In this document: positions 17,743 through 26,488 of the stretch, one piece after another
Numbering within the stretch: position 1 is the stretch's first letter
Layout of the letters: every line of letters begins with the position of its first letter
Assembly (NCBI GenBank): GCA_027483605.1
Contig: JAIXUE010000028.1
Coordinates: 1 to 46,782 of the forward strand
From: Cryomorphaceae bacterium
GTDB taxonomy: Bacteria; Bacteroidota; Bacteroidia; Flavobacteriales_D; Crocinitomicaceae
Direction of reading: 5' to 3'
Length of the DNA stretch: 46,782 nt
Made by a program: the position numbers and the translations under genes
Notes under the pieces: generated by a model
Told to the model about the DNA's origin: nothing
What the model saw: the letters and a program-made list of their open reading frames with translations, nothing else
Database searches by the model: none

Positions 17743-18966
17743 TTAAATTTTGATAAACACTACAGCCCTTGAATCAAGCTCAACGGTATAGCTTCCATTG
17801 GTTAACATCGAAATATCAATCCAACACTTTGACGACCCTTCTGAACCCGTCAATACTTCGCGTCCTGATGCATCGTAAATGACCCAATTTCCAATTGAAT
17901 GGACCGACTCAAGAAAAAGTTCATCATGGACCGGATTCGGAAAAAGTGTGAGATGAAGCTGTTTTGTATCTTCAATGCCAACTGTAGAAATATTGACTAC
18001 AGTAGTGTTTTCACAACCGTTGTCGGCAGTAACTGTTAAGATAACCGGATAGGTATCAGCACCGGGGAAAGTAACTATTGGATTTTCTTCGGAAGAATTT
18101 TGACCATCGCCGAAGTCCCAATGAAAATCTGTGATGTTACCACCAGAAAAAGTAGTGGTGTTGGTAAAAATGACTTCAGTTTGCGTGCTGCCTTGTGTAT
18201 GGGTAAAGCTAGCGAGCGGGCCTTCTGTGATATCGATCGGAAAGGAAGTGGAATAACTGCAACCGTCAGCAGTAATGACATCAAGTAAAACAGTGAAATT
18301 TCCGGGTTGCGTAAAAATGGTGGAGTCAGTTTGTGAAGAAGAAAAATCCATGTTGCCGTAATCCCAACTGTAGGTATCAATTAGTTTACCTGAATAAAAG
18401 CTATCATAAGAAAAAGTAATATGGTTATGACTACATGCCGGAAGAGAACTCAAGACCTGAATAGGGCTCGGTGAAGGCGCTGTAAACTTAAAGCTACTGA
18501 CATCGCCATCAAATAAGGTAGTGGTATTGCTGAAATCTTGTGCATTGATTAAATCGCAAGCAGAACTCAGCTGAAATGTCAATTTTACGATTGGAATATT
18601 GGTTGGGATGTTGAAATTTATGGAGGTGCCTGAAGAAGTGTTACTTAGGTAAAAGTTAGCTTGATTGTAATTACTGAAAGCATCTAGACCATTAATAAGT
18701 GATGTAGTCGCTACATAGGTAAGCTCTCCGGTATTGAATTGAAACCAGAAATCGAAGGAGTTAATCGTGGGATCTGTAGACTTTAAAACAATAGGAATAT
18801 CTATGAAATTAGAGCCCGCATTTATGTAATAATCTGCATTAGCGAGGTCAAAAATGATTGTATCTGAAAGCGCCTTGGCGTTAGCAACTTGAGTGCGCTC
18901 ACCTTGTTGCGCCAAAAACATACCGTTAAGACCAAATAAAATAACAAATAATAGATTAGTTTTCAT
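17743..18966 (-). CDS. T9SS type A cargo protein with cohesin-like and two PKD domains
   Basis: A 407-residue secreted protein. It starts with signal peptide MKTNLLFVILFGLNGMFLAQ. A beta-rich domain over roughly residues 40-165 (FIDIPIVLKSTDPTINSFDF) resembles cohesin-like folds. Two PKD domains follow (IDTYSWDYGNMDFSSS and ITDFHWDFGDGQNSSEENP). The type A sorting domain begins LTLFPNPVHDELFLES. It is probably attached to the cell surface; the ligand is unknown. The 5' end is unusual: a strong hairpin terminator sits only about 20 bp upstream of the start codon, so its promoter must overlap the hairpin or it is expressed by readthrough from 19041-22688. Confidence 0.85.
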   Translation of the reverse strand: MKTNLLFVILFGLNGMFLAQQGERTQVANAKALSDTIIFDLANADYYINAGSNFIDIPIVLKSTDPTINSFDFWFQFNTGELTYVATTSLINGLDAFSNYNQANFYLSNTSSGTSINFNIPTNIPIVKLTFQLSSACDLINAQDFSNTTTLFDGDVSSFKFTAPSPSPIQVLSSLPACSHNHITFSYDSFYSGKLIDTYSWDYGNMDFSSSQTDSTIFTQPGNFTVLLDVITADGCSYSTSFPIDITEGPLASFTHTQGSTQTEVIFTNTTTFSGGNITDFHWDFGDGQNSSEENPIVTFPGADTYPVILTVTADNGCENTTVVNISTVGIEDTKQLHLTLFPNPVHDELFLESVHSIGNWVIYDASGREVLTGSEGSSKCWIDISMLTNGSYTVELDSRAVVFIKI

Positions 18967-18987
18967 CTTTTTCTGTTTTTATACAAG

Positions 18988-19020
18988 AAAAGTCGCGTTC
19001 CGAAGAACGCGACTTTTTTT
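18988..19020 (-). terminator. Rho-independent terminator with UUCG loop downstream of 19041-22688
   Basis: The stem GTCGCGTTC (18992-19000) pairs perfectly with GAACGCGAC (19005-19013). Read on the minus strand the loop is TTCG closed by C-G, the very stable cUUCGg tetraloop, followed by TTTTCTTG. It lies about 25 bp after the stop at 19041 and matches minus-strand polarity. Confidence 0.85.
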
Positions 19021-19040
19021 GTGGATTGTGGGGTTTTTTC

Positions 19041-22000
19041 TTATTCTACAATCACCTTTTTGATGGTGCTGAAGTTTGCATTTTGCACGCGTACAAAATA
19101 CACTCCTGCATTCACCTGAGCAAGGTTGATTGTCAATTTACCTGAAGCTGGAATTTGAGCTGATTCAGTGATTGTGCGGCCATTCATATCAATAATTGAT
19201 ACTTGAGCGCCCTCCACTGATTCTACTGCAAACGTACCGTTGTTCGGGTTAGGGTAAACTTGTACATTCAAAGTCTGCTGTAGCGCCTCTGAAGACTTTG
19301 CAAACTTCATGTCAACTGGCTTACCATTGATGATTGCTAAATCTGCAACGATATCTTTCTCTGTCAATTTACCGTTTTCAGTAGCAACTACTAACTCGGC
19401 AACATTAGCACCGGTTGCGAAGTTCTCGACATTGAAGCTTGAGAAACGCAAAGTTTGATCTTCACTGTTCATAAAAGAAGTTACTTCAGCTGCCGCGTCT
19501 AATTGTGACATTTCAGAATAACTCATGTTGTTGTTGAAACGAACAGCAAAGTCTAGTGAATTCACTACTTCAGTTGCTTCAAAAGAAACTGGGATACGGA
19601 AGTTGTTTCCTTCTTGTTTAGCAGCTGCCAAATCAAGAACTACTGCACCGTTGTCCTTCAAAATACCGTTCGCCGTAAATGTAGCGTAACTTGCGTTGAC
19701 GTCACCCAACATGATTCCAAAGTAGTTTTCAGACTGAACCTCTGGACATGTTGCGTAGTTGGTTACGTTCGCATTGATGCTGAAAGGTGCTACTGGAACT
19801 TTTGCCTTTGAGTAACCTACGTTATCGTTGGCTGGGAAAGTAGCAGAAATTTGGTAGGCAGCATTGTTGGCTACGGTTGTCTGGTCTACAAATACCCAAT
19901 CTTTCGAAGGATGACCGTTAGATACACCAGTAACTGAATAGTTCCAAGCCTGACGGAATTCTGGAATAGCTAAAGTCGCACGTTGCTTGATTTGAGAGAT
20001 GTCACCTGCAGACACAACACCATCGAGATTGACGTCTAGGGCCATCACTTGATAAACAGAAGGCGTAAAATTACCGTTCAAAAGAAGTGTTTTTCCCAAT
20101 ACAGCATCTGCGCCATTCACCAACAACTGAACTGAGTTGTTGTTAGAGATATCGCGAGAAATACGCACTTGCTGACCATTGGTGAGGATGTGTGTAAACA
20201 CACCTGAAGTATTCGGCTGAACTGCAGTTGCAGAAACGAATGCTACAGGAGTTGCCGTAAGTGCTGCCGTTGTGGCAGTCGATAAGGTAACGGTTGAACC
20301 TGAAACACTTGCTACAGTAGCTGATGCTGGAATACCATCGGCAACAACGTTCATACCTGCAACAACACCCGTTACTGTGTTTGGAATCGTTAAAGATGTG
20401 GATGCAGCAGTTGCTGTACCTGTTGTAGAAACAGTGCCATTAACGTTGGTAATCAAGAATGCGCTTGGGTTTGCAGCATTGTATTTGATGGCTTGGTTAT
20501 CAGACCAGAACAACAAAGTAGCCGGGTAGTTTTGGTTTTTGATAGAATATGCCTTACCAGAATTAGCTGTTTTGTTCAGTACGCCTGTAATGTAACTTTC
20601 TTGAATAGAAGAAATAGCTACTGTTGCTGAATCTACGCCCGCAAAAGCTGATGTTTTAGTAAACTGTACAGTAAAGATGTCTGCATTTGTTCCATTGAAC
20701 TCAGCAGAAGCAGGTGCATTTCCATTGAAGTTCAAGGAAATCTGCATTGTCCCGTTGCTTCCGCTAGGTGTGCCAATTGATGTAGCAGTTTCAATATGTG
20801 AAGCATTTGAATAAAGGTTATTTGCTACAAATACATTACCAGTTGGTATGAGTCTAGAGGCATCATAGGTTAATACAACATCGTATCCAATGACGTTGTC
20901 TACGGTATACGTATTTGATACTGCAACAGGCATTAAATAAGTTGTTTGGTCACAGTTTTGGGTAACGTTCTTCACTCTGTAAGGAAGTGCATTCGGATCT
21001 GCGATATCTAAAGTTACTGCAGCAGACGTTGATTTGGCTTGAAAATCATCAATTGCCTTCGCAGTAAATGTTTTGATCCCTGGTGTGCTCGTATAAGCGT
21101 AGGTCCAAGTACCATTTGTTGCTGAACCTGCAGTCATTGTTCCGGCACCAACAAATAAGTTATTGATGAAAAAGTTAACCGAGTCAATACCATCAATATC
21201 AGCAGCAGTTGCCGTAAGGGTAATTACCGTAGGAGCAGAAATCAACTGGCTTGCAGTTGGGTTGGTAAGCGCTACAGTTGGTGGCGTATTTGCCACTACG
21301 TTCATTGAGGTGTTGGCAAAAGATCCTGCCAAACCAAGGTTATCCGTAGCTTTGGCTTGAACAGAATACGTACCGTTTACGTTGGTTGGAACGTTGTAAG
21401 ATTTTGAATAAGTTCCACTAGCCAAAGTTCCGTTACCAATAGATACAGCGTTCACAAAGAACTCAACAGATCCAACTGTACCGTCTACGTCAGCAGCCGT
21501 ACAAGTAAAAGTTACTGTAGAACCTAAATAAGCTGTTGCCGGAGCAGTTAGAGCAGAAACTGTAGGCGCTTGGTTGGCAGCAACGGTAAAGTTTACAGCG
21601 CTTGAGGTAGTAACCGCACAATCGTTATCGGTCGCTTTTGCTGTAATTGCATGTGCTCCGTTTACAGAAGCTGTATAAGCATACGTGTAAGTGCTACCAC
21701 TTTGGGTAACTGTTCCATTTAGCAAAGTACCATTGTCAAAAAATTGAACACCTGTAACCGTACCATTTGCATCATTAGCCGTGGCAGTAAAAGTCATAGA
21801 AGTACCCGTGATGATACCTGAACTAGATGGGCTAGCTGCCAAGGTAACAGTTGGAGGCGTATTGGCAACTAAAGTCAATGTAGGATGTGTCAACTGACTT
21901 CCCGTTGGATTCGCATAATAGTTTTCAGCAAGACCTGTAGAGATATTCTGAATTTGAACGTTAAGTGCAAAGCTCAATTGACCTGTCGTAGTGAACTGAC

Positions 22001-22688
22001 CAATCAAAACCATGTTAGACGAAGTTGTACCGACAATACCACCTAATGCAGCCAAAGCTCCATCAGTAATCGTGATTGAACCACCACTTGTTTGATCTAA
22101 TACGGCTAAAGACGAAAAACCGCCAAGCGCATTTGGAGCAGCATAAGTTAAGTTGGGAGACACACCATTTGGCAAATAACCATCCTGTGCACCTGAGCCC
22201 TGAAGTGGGATAGAACCAAAACAACCACCCGGGTTATTGGTTAACAAACCATTGGTGTTTGTAATGGCACCATCGGTATCTTGTGATTTCAATACACCAG
22301 ATTTTCCCGCAGCTACACCACCTGTTGTAAACCAAGAGTCTAACATTGTTGTTTTCTTCGCCATATTAGTTAAAGAAATCGTACCTGGGTTACTAGTAAC
22401 TCCATAACTTGGATCATTGTAAAATGCTGTGGTCGTGTTTACTGTCAAAGACTGACCAGGTACAGCAAAAATCTGATTGAATTTGTATCCAGCCGCCATG
22501 TCAACAAAAACACGGTAGGTAACTGAAGAGGTTGTAAGTGGAACCGAGGCACCTGACTCTTGGCCAGCGACGTCAGCAGCATTTGCTTGGTAGTATTTTT
22601 CAACTACAATGCCTTGTAATCCTTGCGAGAAGGCAGAGCCTGCAAGCAGAAAAAAGCATAAATTTGTAATTAAACGAAGTGTTTTCAT
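19041..22688 (-). CDS. Multidomain T9SS type A protein: VEKYY domain, three Ig-like, cohesin-like and dockerin-like modules
   Basis: A 1215-residue secreted protein with signal peptide MKTLRLITNLCFFLLAGSAF. Order: the shared unknown VEKYY domain (about 24-270, with IVVEKYYQANAADV, SVTYRVFVDMAAGYKF and ALAALGGIVG). Three bacterial Ig-like domains follow (about 273-563, each with NxPPT or APTV starts and ADVDGTV/NDANGTV loops). Next come a cohesin-like domain (about 568-733, VIGYDVVLTYDASRL), a short inserted module (about 751-817) and a dockerin-like calcium loop DVNLDGVVSAGD (about 884-895). A second cohesin-like domain (about 1003-1123) precedes the type A sorting domain starting VYPNPNNGTF. 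It is last of the eight-gene surface cluster and has its own terminator. Likely a surface scaffold or adhesin; the function is inferred. Confidence 0.88.
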   Translation of the reverse strand: MKTLRLITNLCFFLLAGSAFSQGLQGIVVEKYYQANAADVAGQESGASVPLTTSSVTYRVFVDMAAGYKFNQIFAVPGQSLTVNTTTAFYNDPSYGVTSNPGTISLTNMAKKTTMLDSWFTTGGVAAGKSGVLKSQDTDGAITNTNGLLTNNPGGCFGSIPLQGSGAQDGYLPNGVSPNLTYAAPNALGGFSSLAVLDQTSGGSITITDGALAALGGIVGTTSSNMVLIGQFTTTGQLSFALNVQIQNISTGLAENYYANPTGSQLTHPTLTLVANTPPTVTLAASPSSSGIITGTSMTFTATANDANGTVTGVQFFDNGTLLNGTVTQSGSTYTYAYTASVNGAHAITAKATDNDCAVTTSSAVNFTVAANQAPTVSALTAPATAYLGSTVTFTCTAADVDGTVGSVEFFVNAVSIGNGTLASGTYSKSYNVPTNVNGTYSVQAKATDNLGLAGSFANTSMNVVANTPPTVALTNPTASQLISAPTVITLTATAADIDGIDSVNFFINNLFVGAGTMTAGSATNGTWTYAYTSTPGIKTFTAKAIDDFQAKSTSAAVTLDIADPNALPYRVKNVTQNCDQTTYLMPVAVSNTYTVDNVIGYDVVLTYDASRLIPTGNVFVANNLYSNASHIETATSIGTPSGSNGTMQISLNFNGNAPASAEFNGTNADIFTVQFTKTSAFAGVDSATVAISSIQESYITGVLNKTANSGKAYSIKNQNYPATLLFWSDNQAIKYNAANPSAFLITNVNGTVSTTGTATAASTSLTIPNTVTGVVAGMNVVADGIPASATVASVSGSTVTLSTATTAALTATPVAFVSATAVQPNTSGVFTHILTNGQQVRISRDISNNNSVQLLVNGADAVLGKTLLLNGNFTPSVYQVMALDVNLDGVVSAGDISQIKQRATLAIPEFRQAWNYSVTGVSNGHPSKDWVFVDQTTVANNAAYQISATFPANDNVGYSKAKVPVAPFSINANVTNYATCPEVQSENYFGIMLGDVNASYATFTANGILKDNGAVVLDLAAAKQEGNNFRIPVSFEATEVVNSLDFAVRFNNNMSYSEMSQLDAAAEVTSFMNSEDQTLRFSSFNVENFATGANVAELVVATENGKLTEKDIVADLAIINGKPVDMKFAKSSEALQQTLNVQVYPNPNNGTFAVESVEGAQVSIIDMNGRTITESAQIPASGKLTINLAQVNAGVYFVRVQNANFSTIKKVIVE

Positions 22689-22711
22689 AATTTGCTTTGT
22701 TTGTTTTTTAA

Positions 22712-22755
22712 AGAAGCGCCCACCGAAAAAGATGAAAAGAACAGTGGGCGCTTTG
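22712..22755 (-). terminator. Hairpin terminator between 22778-24973 and 19041-22688
   Basis: AAGCGCCCAC (22714-22723) pairs with GTGGGCGCTT (22744-22753) across a 20-nt loop. It lies just downstream of the stop at 22778 on the minus strand. The T-rich tail is imperfect (CTTTAAAAAAC), so it may be a weak terminator or an mRNA-stabilising hairpin that leaves partial readthrough into the next gene. Confidence 0.55.
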
Positions 22756-22777
22756 CCTTTGTATTTAGGACTTAAGA

Positions 22778-24973
22778 TTAATTACAGTTTGTTCCGAATG
22801 CAGGAGCAAAAATCAAGAAGTCAGCTGTATTGGTAATGCCGTCGCCATTTAAGTCTGTAGGACAAGCCTGCACACCTAATGTAGAACCTAATACTTGAGA
22901 GTATGACCAATCAGATAACCAGTTGTCACCAGCAGTTGAGGAGAACGCACCGCGGTAATTTGCTGGCTCAAAGAAACCATCCATAGGGGCTTGAGAGCAG
23001 CCTGTACCTAATGCAAGAGCAGGGTTCGGTACTACATCATTCTTTTGAGTTACTGCATTTGTCGCACCATTGATCGTAAAATCATAGTTAAATCCTGCCA
23101 ATGTATTACCAGTTACAATTACGTTTCCGTCTGCACCAAATTGTGTAGTAGCTGCAGCGGGTGTTGTTACTGTTGTGTTACCTGTAATCGTAGAAGCGCC
23201 GATGACAAATGGATTTGCCATTCCAATAAAATGATTACACTTTACCAACAAGCTTGGGTTAGGTGTTGCACCAACTCCCTCAAGCGCATTTAAATTAGCA
23301 CCTGATTGCGGAATTGTAGACCAGTATTGGAAAGAGTTACCTTGACCCGCTGCACTGCGGTTAGTTAACATATTTTCAACATTGAAACCATTCTTGAAAT
23401 TTGCGAAGACGGAGTTTGCAATTGTACCTTGTGCAGCCTCTTTCATGTTAATAGCAGCTAAACCACGGTTATCCGCAGAACCTGTATTGTTTGGAGCGGC
23501 GGCACCAGTACCTTTTGCATTACCCATAATAGTCGCGTTGTAAATCTTTGGGTTAGACTTTAATGTAGCGTTAGAAACGTTGTCATCAGAGTCACACTCA
23601 AAACCGTTGTCGTTGTCAAAAGAAATAGCATTTGCTTCATTAGAAGATCCGGCTTGCTGTGCTTTCATACCAAATAAGAATTGTGCACGACCTGACCAAC
23701 CTAAGTCGTAGTCATACATGTCATCATTACCGAAAAGTGTTGTACAGTATTTAAGATCTACAGTACCACCGAAAAGTTCAATATTGTCATCTGCACAAGA
23801 AACAATTTCGATGTGCTCGATTTTGGTACCACGGCCTACAGAAGCAAGTGTAAGGCCATTGATCTCAGAACCTACAAGTAGGTTTGCACCTGAATGGCGA
23901 ATAGAAACATAAGTCATGACACCAGAGTTATCGTTGTCGTCGAACGCAGCTGTAGAAGTGTAGTATGCACCAACATAACTAACAGTACTTGATCCAACTA
24001 CAGCCACAGGAGCACCAACAACGGTAGTTGCACTTATAGTACTGAAGTAACCAGAAGCGCCACCGTTAGGATAAGTTCCTCCGAATGTAATAGGGTCATT
24101 AAGAGCAACTGGGCCATTTAAGTTATTAGAAAGTGTCAGGACGCTTGTCGCAATGCTTAAAATTGTGGTATTTGCAGGGATACCTGCACCTGTTACAGTC
24201 TGACCTTGAACCACAAATGCCGGAGCGCTCGCCGAAAGAGATAATTTGTTTTGACCTGCAGCATTTGAACCGGAGGCAGCCGCTCCAGCCGTTAACGCAA
24301 ATGAATAAGATCCACTAGGAGACGTAGAAATAGTAGTGCCTGATGGAACAGATAACGCCACACCAAACTGATCTTGTGGGTAAGAAGAGGCAAAACCTTC
24401 CAATACACCAAGACCGTCAGCAACCGCCATTTTACCTCCCTGACCAGGGATGAACGGGCCATTTGCGGCAAGTGTTAAGTTATTTGATGCTTTACCGCAA
24501 ATCAAGACACCACCCCACATACCTTTGTTTGCAACACCATAAGAACCATTTAAAGGGTCAGCTGCAGCAGTAAAGACTATTGGGCAATCTTCTGTACCTG
24601 GAGCAATAATTTTTCCACCTCTTTCAATGATCAAGGCGCGAGCCGCAGCAACGTTCGTACCTGCATCAGATGCTTTGATGACAGTACCTGGCTGAATCGT
24701 AATTGTTGCGCCAGAACCGATATATAACTTTTCATCTAAAGTCCAGATTTTGTCACAAGTTAATGTTACGTTTCCAGAAGTTAATTCTTTACCATAAGCA
24801 GCGGCAGGAAGGGTTATCCAAGAGCCAACGGATGTAATGGCCGCAGTTGTGCGTGTTGCCACAGTAGGACAGCCGCAGGCTGCACCTAGGTTTTGCTGAG
24901 CAAATAACGAGTTGCTCAACATGGCCATTCCAAACATGGAAAATAGACCGATTAGTAGTTTTTTGCTTTTCAT
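22778..24973 (-). CDS. Secreted right-handed beta-helix-like protein with C-terminal dockerin-like motif
   Basis: A 731-residue protein counted from ATG 24971-24973, whose start MKSKKLLIGLFSMFGMAMLS is a signal peptide; the longer frame adds 35 residues that overlap the terminator. The body has repeated short strands typical of parallel beta-helices: ATITIQPGTVIKASD, GGKIIAPGTEDCPIVFTA, KGMWGGVLICGKASNN, VMTYVSIRHSGANL, IEHIEIVSCADDNIELFGGT. A module with TVTGAGIPANTTILSI (about 238-301) interrupts it. The end DLNGDGITNTADFLIF resembles a single dockerin/EF-hand calcium loop, and there is no T9SS sorting domain. It lies between the TonB-receptor operon and the large scaffold gene. Substrate binding is plausible but unproven. 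Confidence 0.8.
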   Translation of the reverse strand: MKSKKLLIGLFSMFGMAMLSNSLFAQQNLGAACGCPTVATRTTAAITSVGSWITLPAAAYGKELTSGNVTLTCDKIWTLDEKLYIGSGATITIQPGTVIKASDAGTNVAAARALIIERGGKIIAPGTEDCPIVFTAAADPLNGSYGVANKGMWGGVLICGKASNNLTLAANGPFIPGQGGKMAVADGLGVLEGFASSYPQDQFGVALSVPSGTTISTSPSGSYSFALTAGAAASGSNAAGQNKLSLSASAPAFVVQGQTVTGAGIPANTTILSIATSVLTLSNNLNGPVALNDPITFGGTYPNGGASGYFSTISATTVVGAPVAVVGSSTVSYVGAYYTSTAAFDDNDNSGVMTYVSIRHSGANLLVGSEINGLTLASVGRGTKIEHIEIVSCADDNIELFGGTVDLKYCTTLFGNDDMYDYDLGWSGRAQFLFGMKAQQAGSSNEANAISFDNDNGFECDSDDNVSNATLKSNPKIYNATIMGNAKGTGAAAPNNTGSADNRGLAAINMKEAAQGTIANSVFANFKNGFNVENMLTNRSAAGQGNSFQYWSTIPQSGANLNALEGVGATPNPSLLVKCNHFIGMANPFVIGASTITGNTTVTTPAAATTQFGADGNVIVTGNTLAGFNYDFTINGATNAVTQKNDVVPNPALALGTGCSQAPMDGFFEPANYRGAFSSTAGDNWLSDWSYSQVLGSTLGVQACPTDLNGDGITNTADFLIFAPAFGTNCN

Positions 24974-25010
24974 ATTTAAATATTTTTTTAGTTGGTGTAA
25001 AATTAGAGCA

Positions 25011-25041
25011 CAAAAAAAAGTTGGCTGTAAAGCCAACTTTA
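25011..25041 (-). terminator. Rho-independent terminator of the VEKYY/TonB operon
   Basis: On the minus strand the stem AAAGTTGGCT/AGCCAACTTT (25018-25039 on plus, loop GTAA) is followed by an unbroken run of eight or nine T. It lies about 80 bp after the stop at 25122 and closes the operon that starts at 32797. Confidence 0.85.
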
Positions 25042-25121
25042 TCTGTTTAAAAACCTTTTGCTTGTTTTGAATTTTCAAATCATTAAGCGAATGTTAGTAT
25101 GAACAATCGCTGTCGGCATTG

Positions 25122-25778
25122 TTAAAAATTATACATAAGGGTTGTCTGAAAAGCCAAGTTGAGTGGTCTTTGTGCGGCGCTACCAGAAAGGCTTCTCAAC
25201 GAACATGTCGCAAATACCGATGGCTCCAGAGTGAATTGCTTTGTAATAGGTAACTGAGCTCCTGTTGCCATAGAAATACCATACAACAAAGTGTGCTCAG
25301 GTAAATTACTTGTCTCGGTAACGCTATTCCAAACTTCTTGCAATTGATAGGTCATTGTGCTCTTGATAATTTTTGCACCTTGTAGGTAAAGACCAAAGAA
25401 TGGCTGCCAATTCTCGGTAATCAAATTGTATTCAATACCAATTGGCAAGTTGATTTGTACAAGGTTTTGCCTACACGCGGCAAGTGACGGCAAGCTATTG
25501 GCCAAATAATTGATGCGATATTGAGCCACGCTAACTGAACCAGAGATAGAGAATTCCCTTGAAATTCTATGCTTGTAGGTTGCGCCCACCTCTACATGTA
25601 GGCCACCTTGCTGCAGGCTATCAAATAACTTAGAAAAAGCCGTTGCGCTAGACAGTGACGAATAATTCATGTTGGCATATCCTACGGCAAGTTTTGGACC
25701 GAGTTGATTGCCCAGTTGCACTTGTGCATAGCTTTTAGTTGTTGCAACCCAAAAGAGAAAAAAAAGGAGCTTTTTCAT
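25122..25778 (-). CDS. Outer-membrane beta-barrel protein, unknown function
   Basis: A 218-residue protein counted from ATG 25776-25778; the longer frame adds six residues overlapping the previous gene. The signal peptide is MKKLLFFLFWVATTKSYAQ. The rest alternates polar and hydrophobic residues with aromatic ends (for example FSISGSVSVAQYRINYL, INLPIGIEYNLITENWQPFF and LAFQTTLMYNF as final strand). This is the look of a PorT/outer-membrane-protein-beta-barrel domain. The final phenylalanine is the usual BAM recognition end. It is the last gene of the six-gene operon that begins at 32797 and is followed by a strong terminator. It may assist surface display of the operon's products (inference). 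Confidence 0.75.
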   Translation of the reverse strand: MKKLLFFLFWVATTKSYAQVQLGNQLGPKLAVGYANMNYSSLSSATAFSKLFDSLQQGGLHVEVGATYKHRISREFSISGSVSVAQYRINYLANSLPSLAACRQNLVQINLPIGIEYNLITENWQPFFGLYLQGAKIIKSTMTYQLQEVWNSVTETSNLPEHTLLYGISMATGAQLPITKQFTLEPSVFATCSLRSLSGSAAQRPLNLAFQTTLMYNF

Positions 25779-25780
25779 AG

Positions 25781-26488
25781 TTAATTTTTTACACAACGAA
25801 TACTCATGCCATAGCGCTTGTCTGCACTTTGTCTGAAAATTTGTGTCCGTTGATGACTAATAGAACGGTAAATTGCTTCTGATCCTTTTAGTGTTGAAGT
25901 CCAAAAAAAGGCTTCAAGGCCATTGGCTGATGTTAGGCCCTGATATTGAACTATTCCACCCGGCTGAATACTCAATCCAAATGTATTTGATCCGAAATGT
26001 ACGCTATTTGTTGGCCAGTTATTGGAGCCTTCACTTAAAATCAAATTGACTTCGTCATTGCCTCGCCAAGCATAAAGTTCTGCTTCAGCGCTGTCCATTC
26101 CTATGGCTCTTTCTAAGGCTTTCCAGTCTTCGTCTGTAGCCACATGCCAACCTTCAGGAGCTATTCCTCTTGGATCAGTTAGCGCTAAATAATTGTATAA
26201 TTTACCATAAAGGCTGTCATTTACAATTTTATAAGCAGGTGTGCTTTGCCATCCAATCGTGTCATTAGACGACAAATAGTTGATGGGGGCACCATCATTA
26301 AATCGCGATACTTTCAGGTTTTCGCACATCCACCAGCGTCCGCCGATTTTTACGGTTTTATAAGTATTTGCGTCAATATCTGAGACTGTACCGTATTCAA
26401 AAATCAATTCTTGTTCTTGACCTTTAGAACAAGAAAAAAAAAGAGTGAGCAAACTGACAAGAAGTATGCTGTAGTTGATTATTTTCAT
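25781..26488 (-). CDS. FISUMP-domain lipoprotein
   Basis: A 235-residue lipoprotein. The signal sequence ends in the lipobox LFFSC with lipidated cysteine at residue 20. The body fits the Fibrobacter succinogenes major paralogous (FISUMP) domain: VKIGGRWWMCENLKVSRFND, LYNYLALTDPRGIAPEGWHV, DEDWKALERAIG, and a C-terminal FFWTSTLKGSEAIYRSI with GMSIRCVKN. FISUMP proteins are surface lipoproteins or secreted proteins with a C-type lectin-like fold, and their ligands are mostly unknown. The start overlaps the upstream VEKYY gene by 4 bp (ATGA). It is plausibly the lipid-anchored surface member of this operon's putative complex. Confidence 0.82.
   Translation of the reverse strand: MKIINYSILLVSLLTLFFSCSKGQEQELIFEYGTVSDIDANTYKTVKIGGRWWMCENLKVSRFNDGAPINYLSSNDTIGWQSTPAYKIVNDSLYGKLYNYLALTDPRGIAPEGWHVATDEDWKALERAIGMDSAEAELYAWRGNDEVNLILSEGSNNWPTNSVHFGSNTFGLSIQPGGIVQYQGLTSANGLEAFFWTSTLKGSEAIYRSISHQRTQIFRQSADKRYGMSIRCVKN

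Noticed and set aside
19041-22688. CRISPR or DNA-level tandem repeats suggested by the three similar Ig-like segments
   Set aside because: The similarity is at protein level between diverged domains; no regularly spaced identical DNA repeats are visible.
25052-25121. Second small hairpin AACAAT/ATTGTT near 25100-25121
   Set aside because: The 6-bp AT-rich stem with a 10-nt loop is weak, and the strong terminator at 25011-25041 already explains the operon end.
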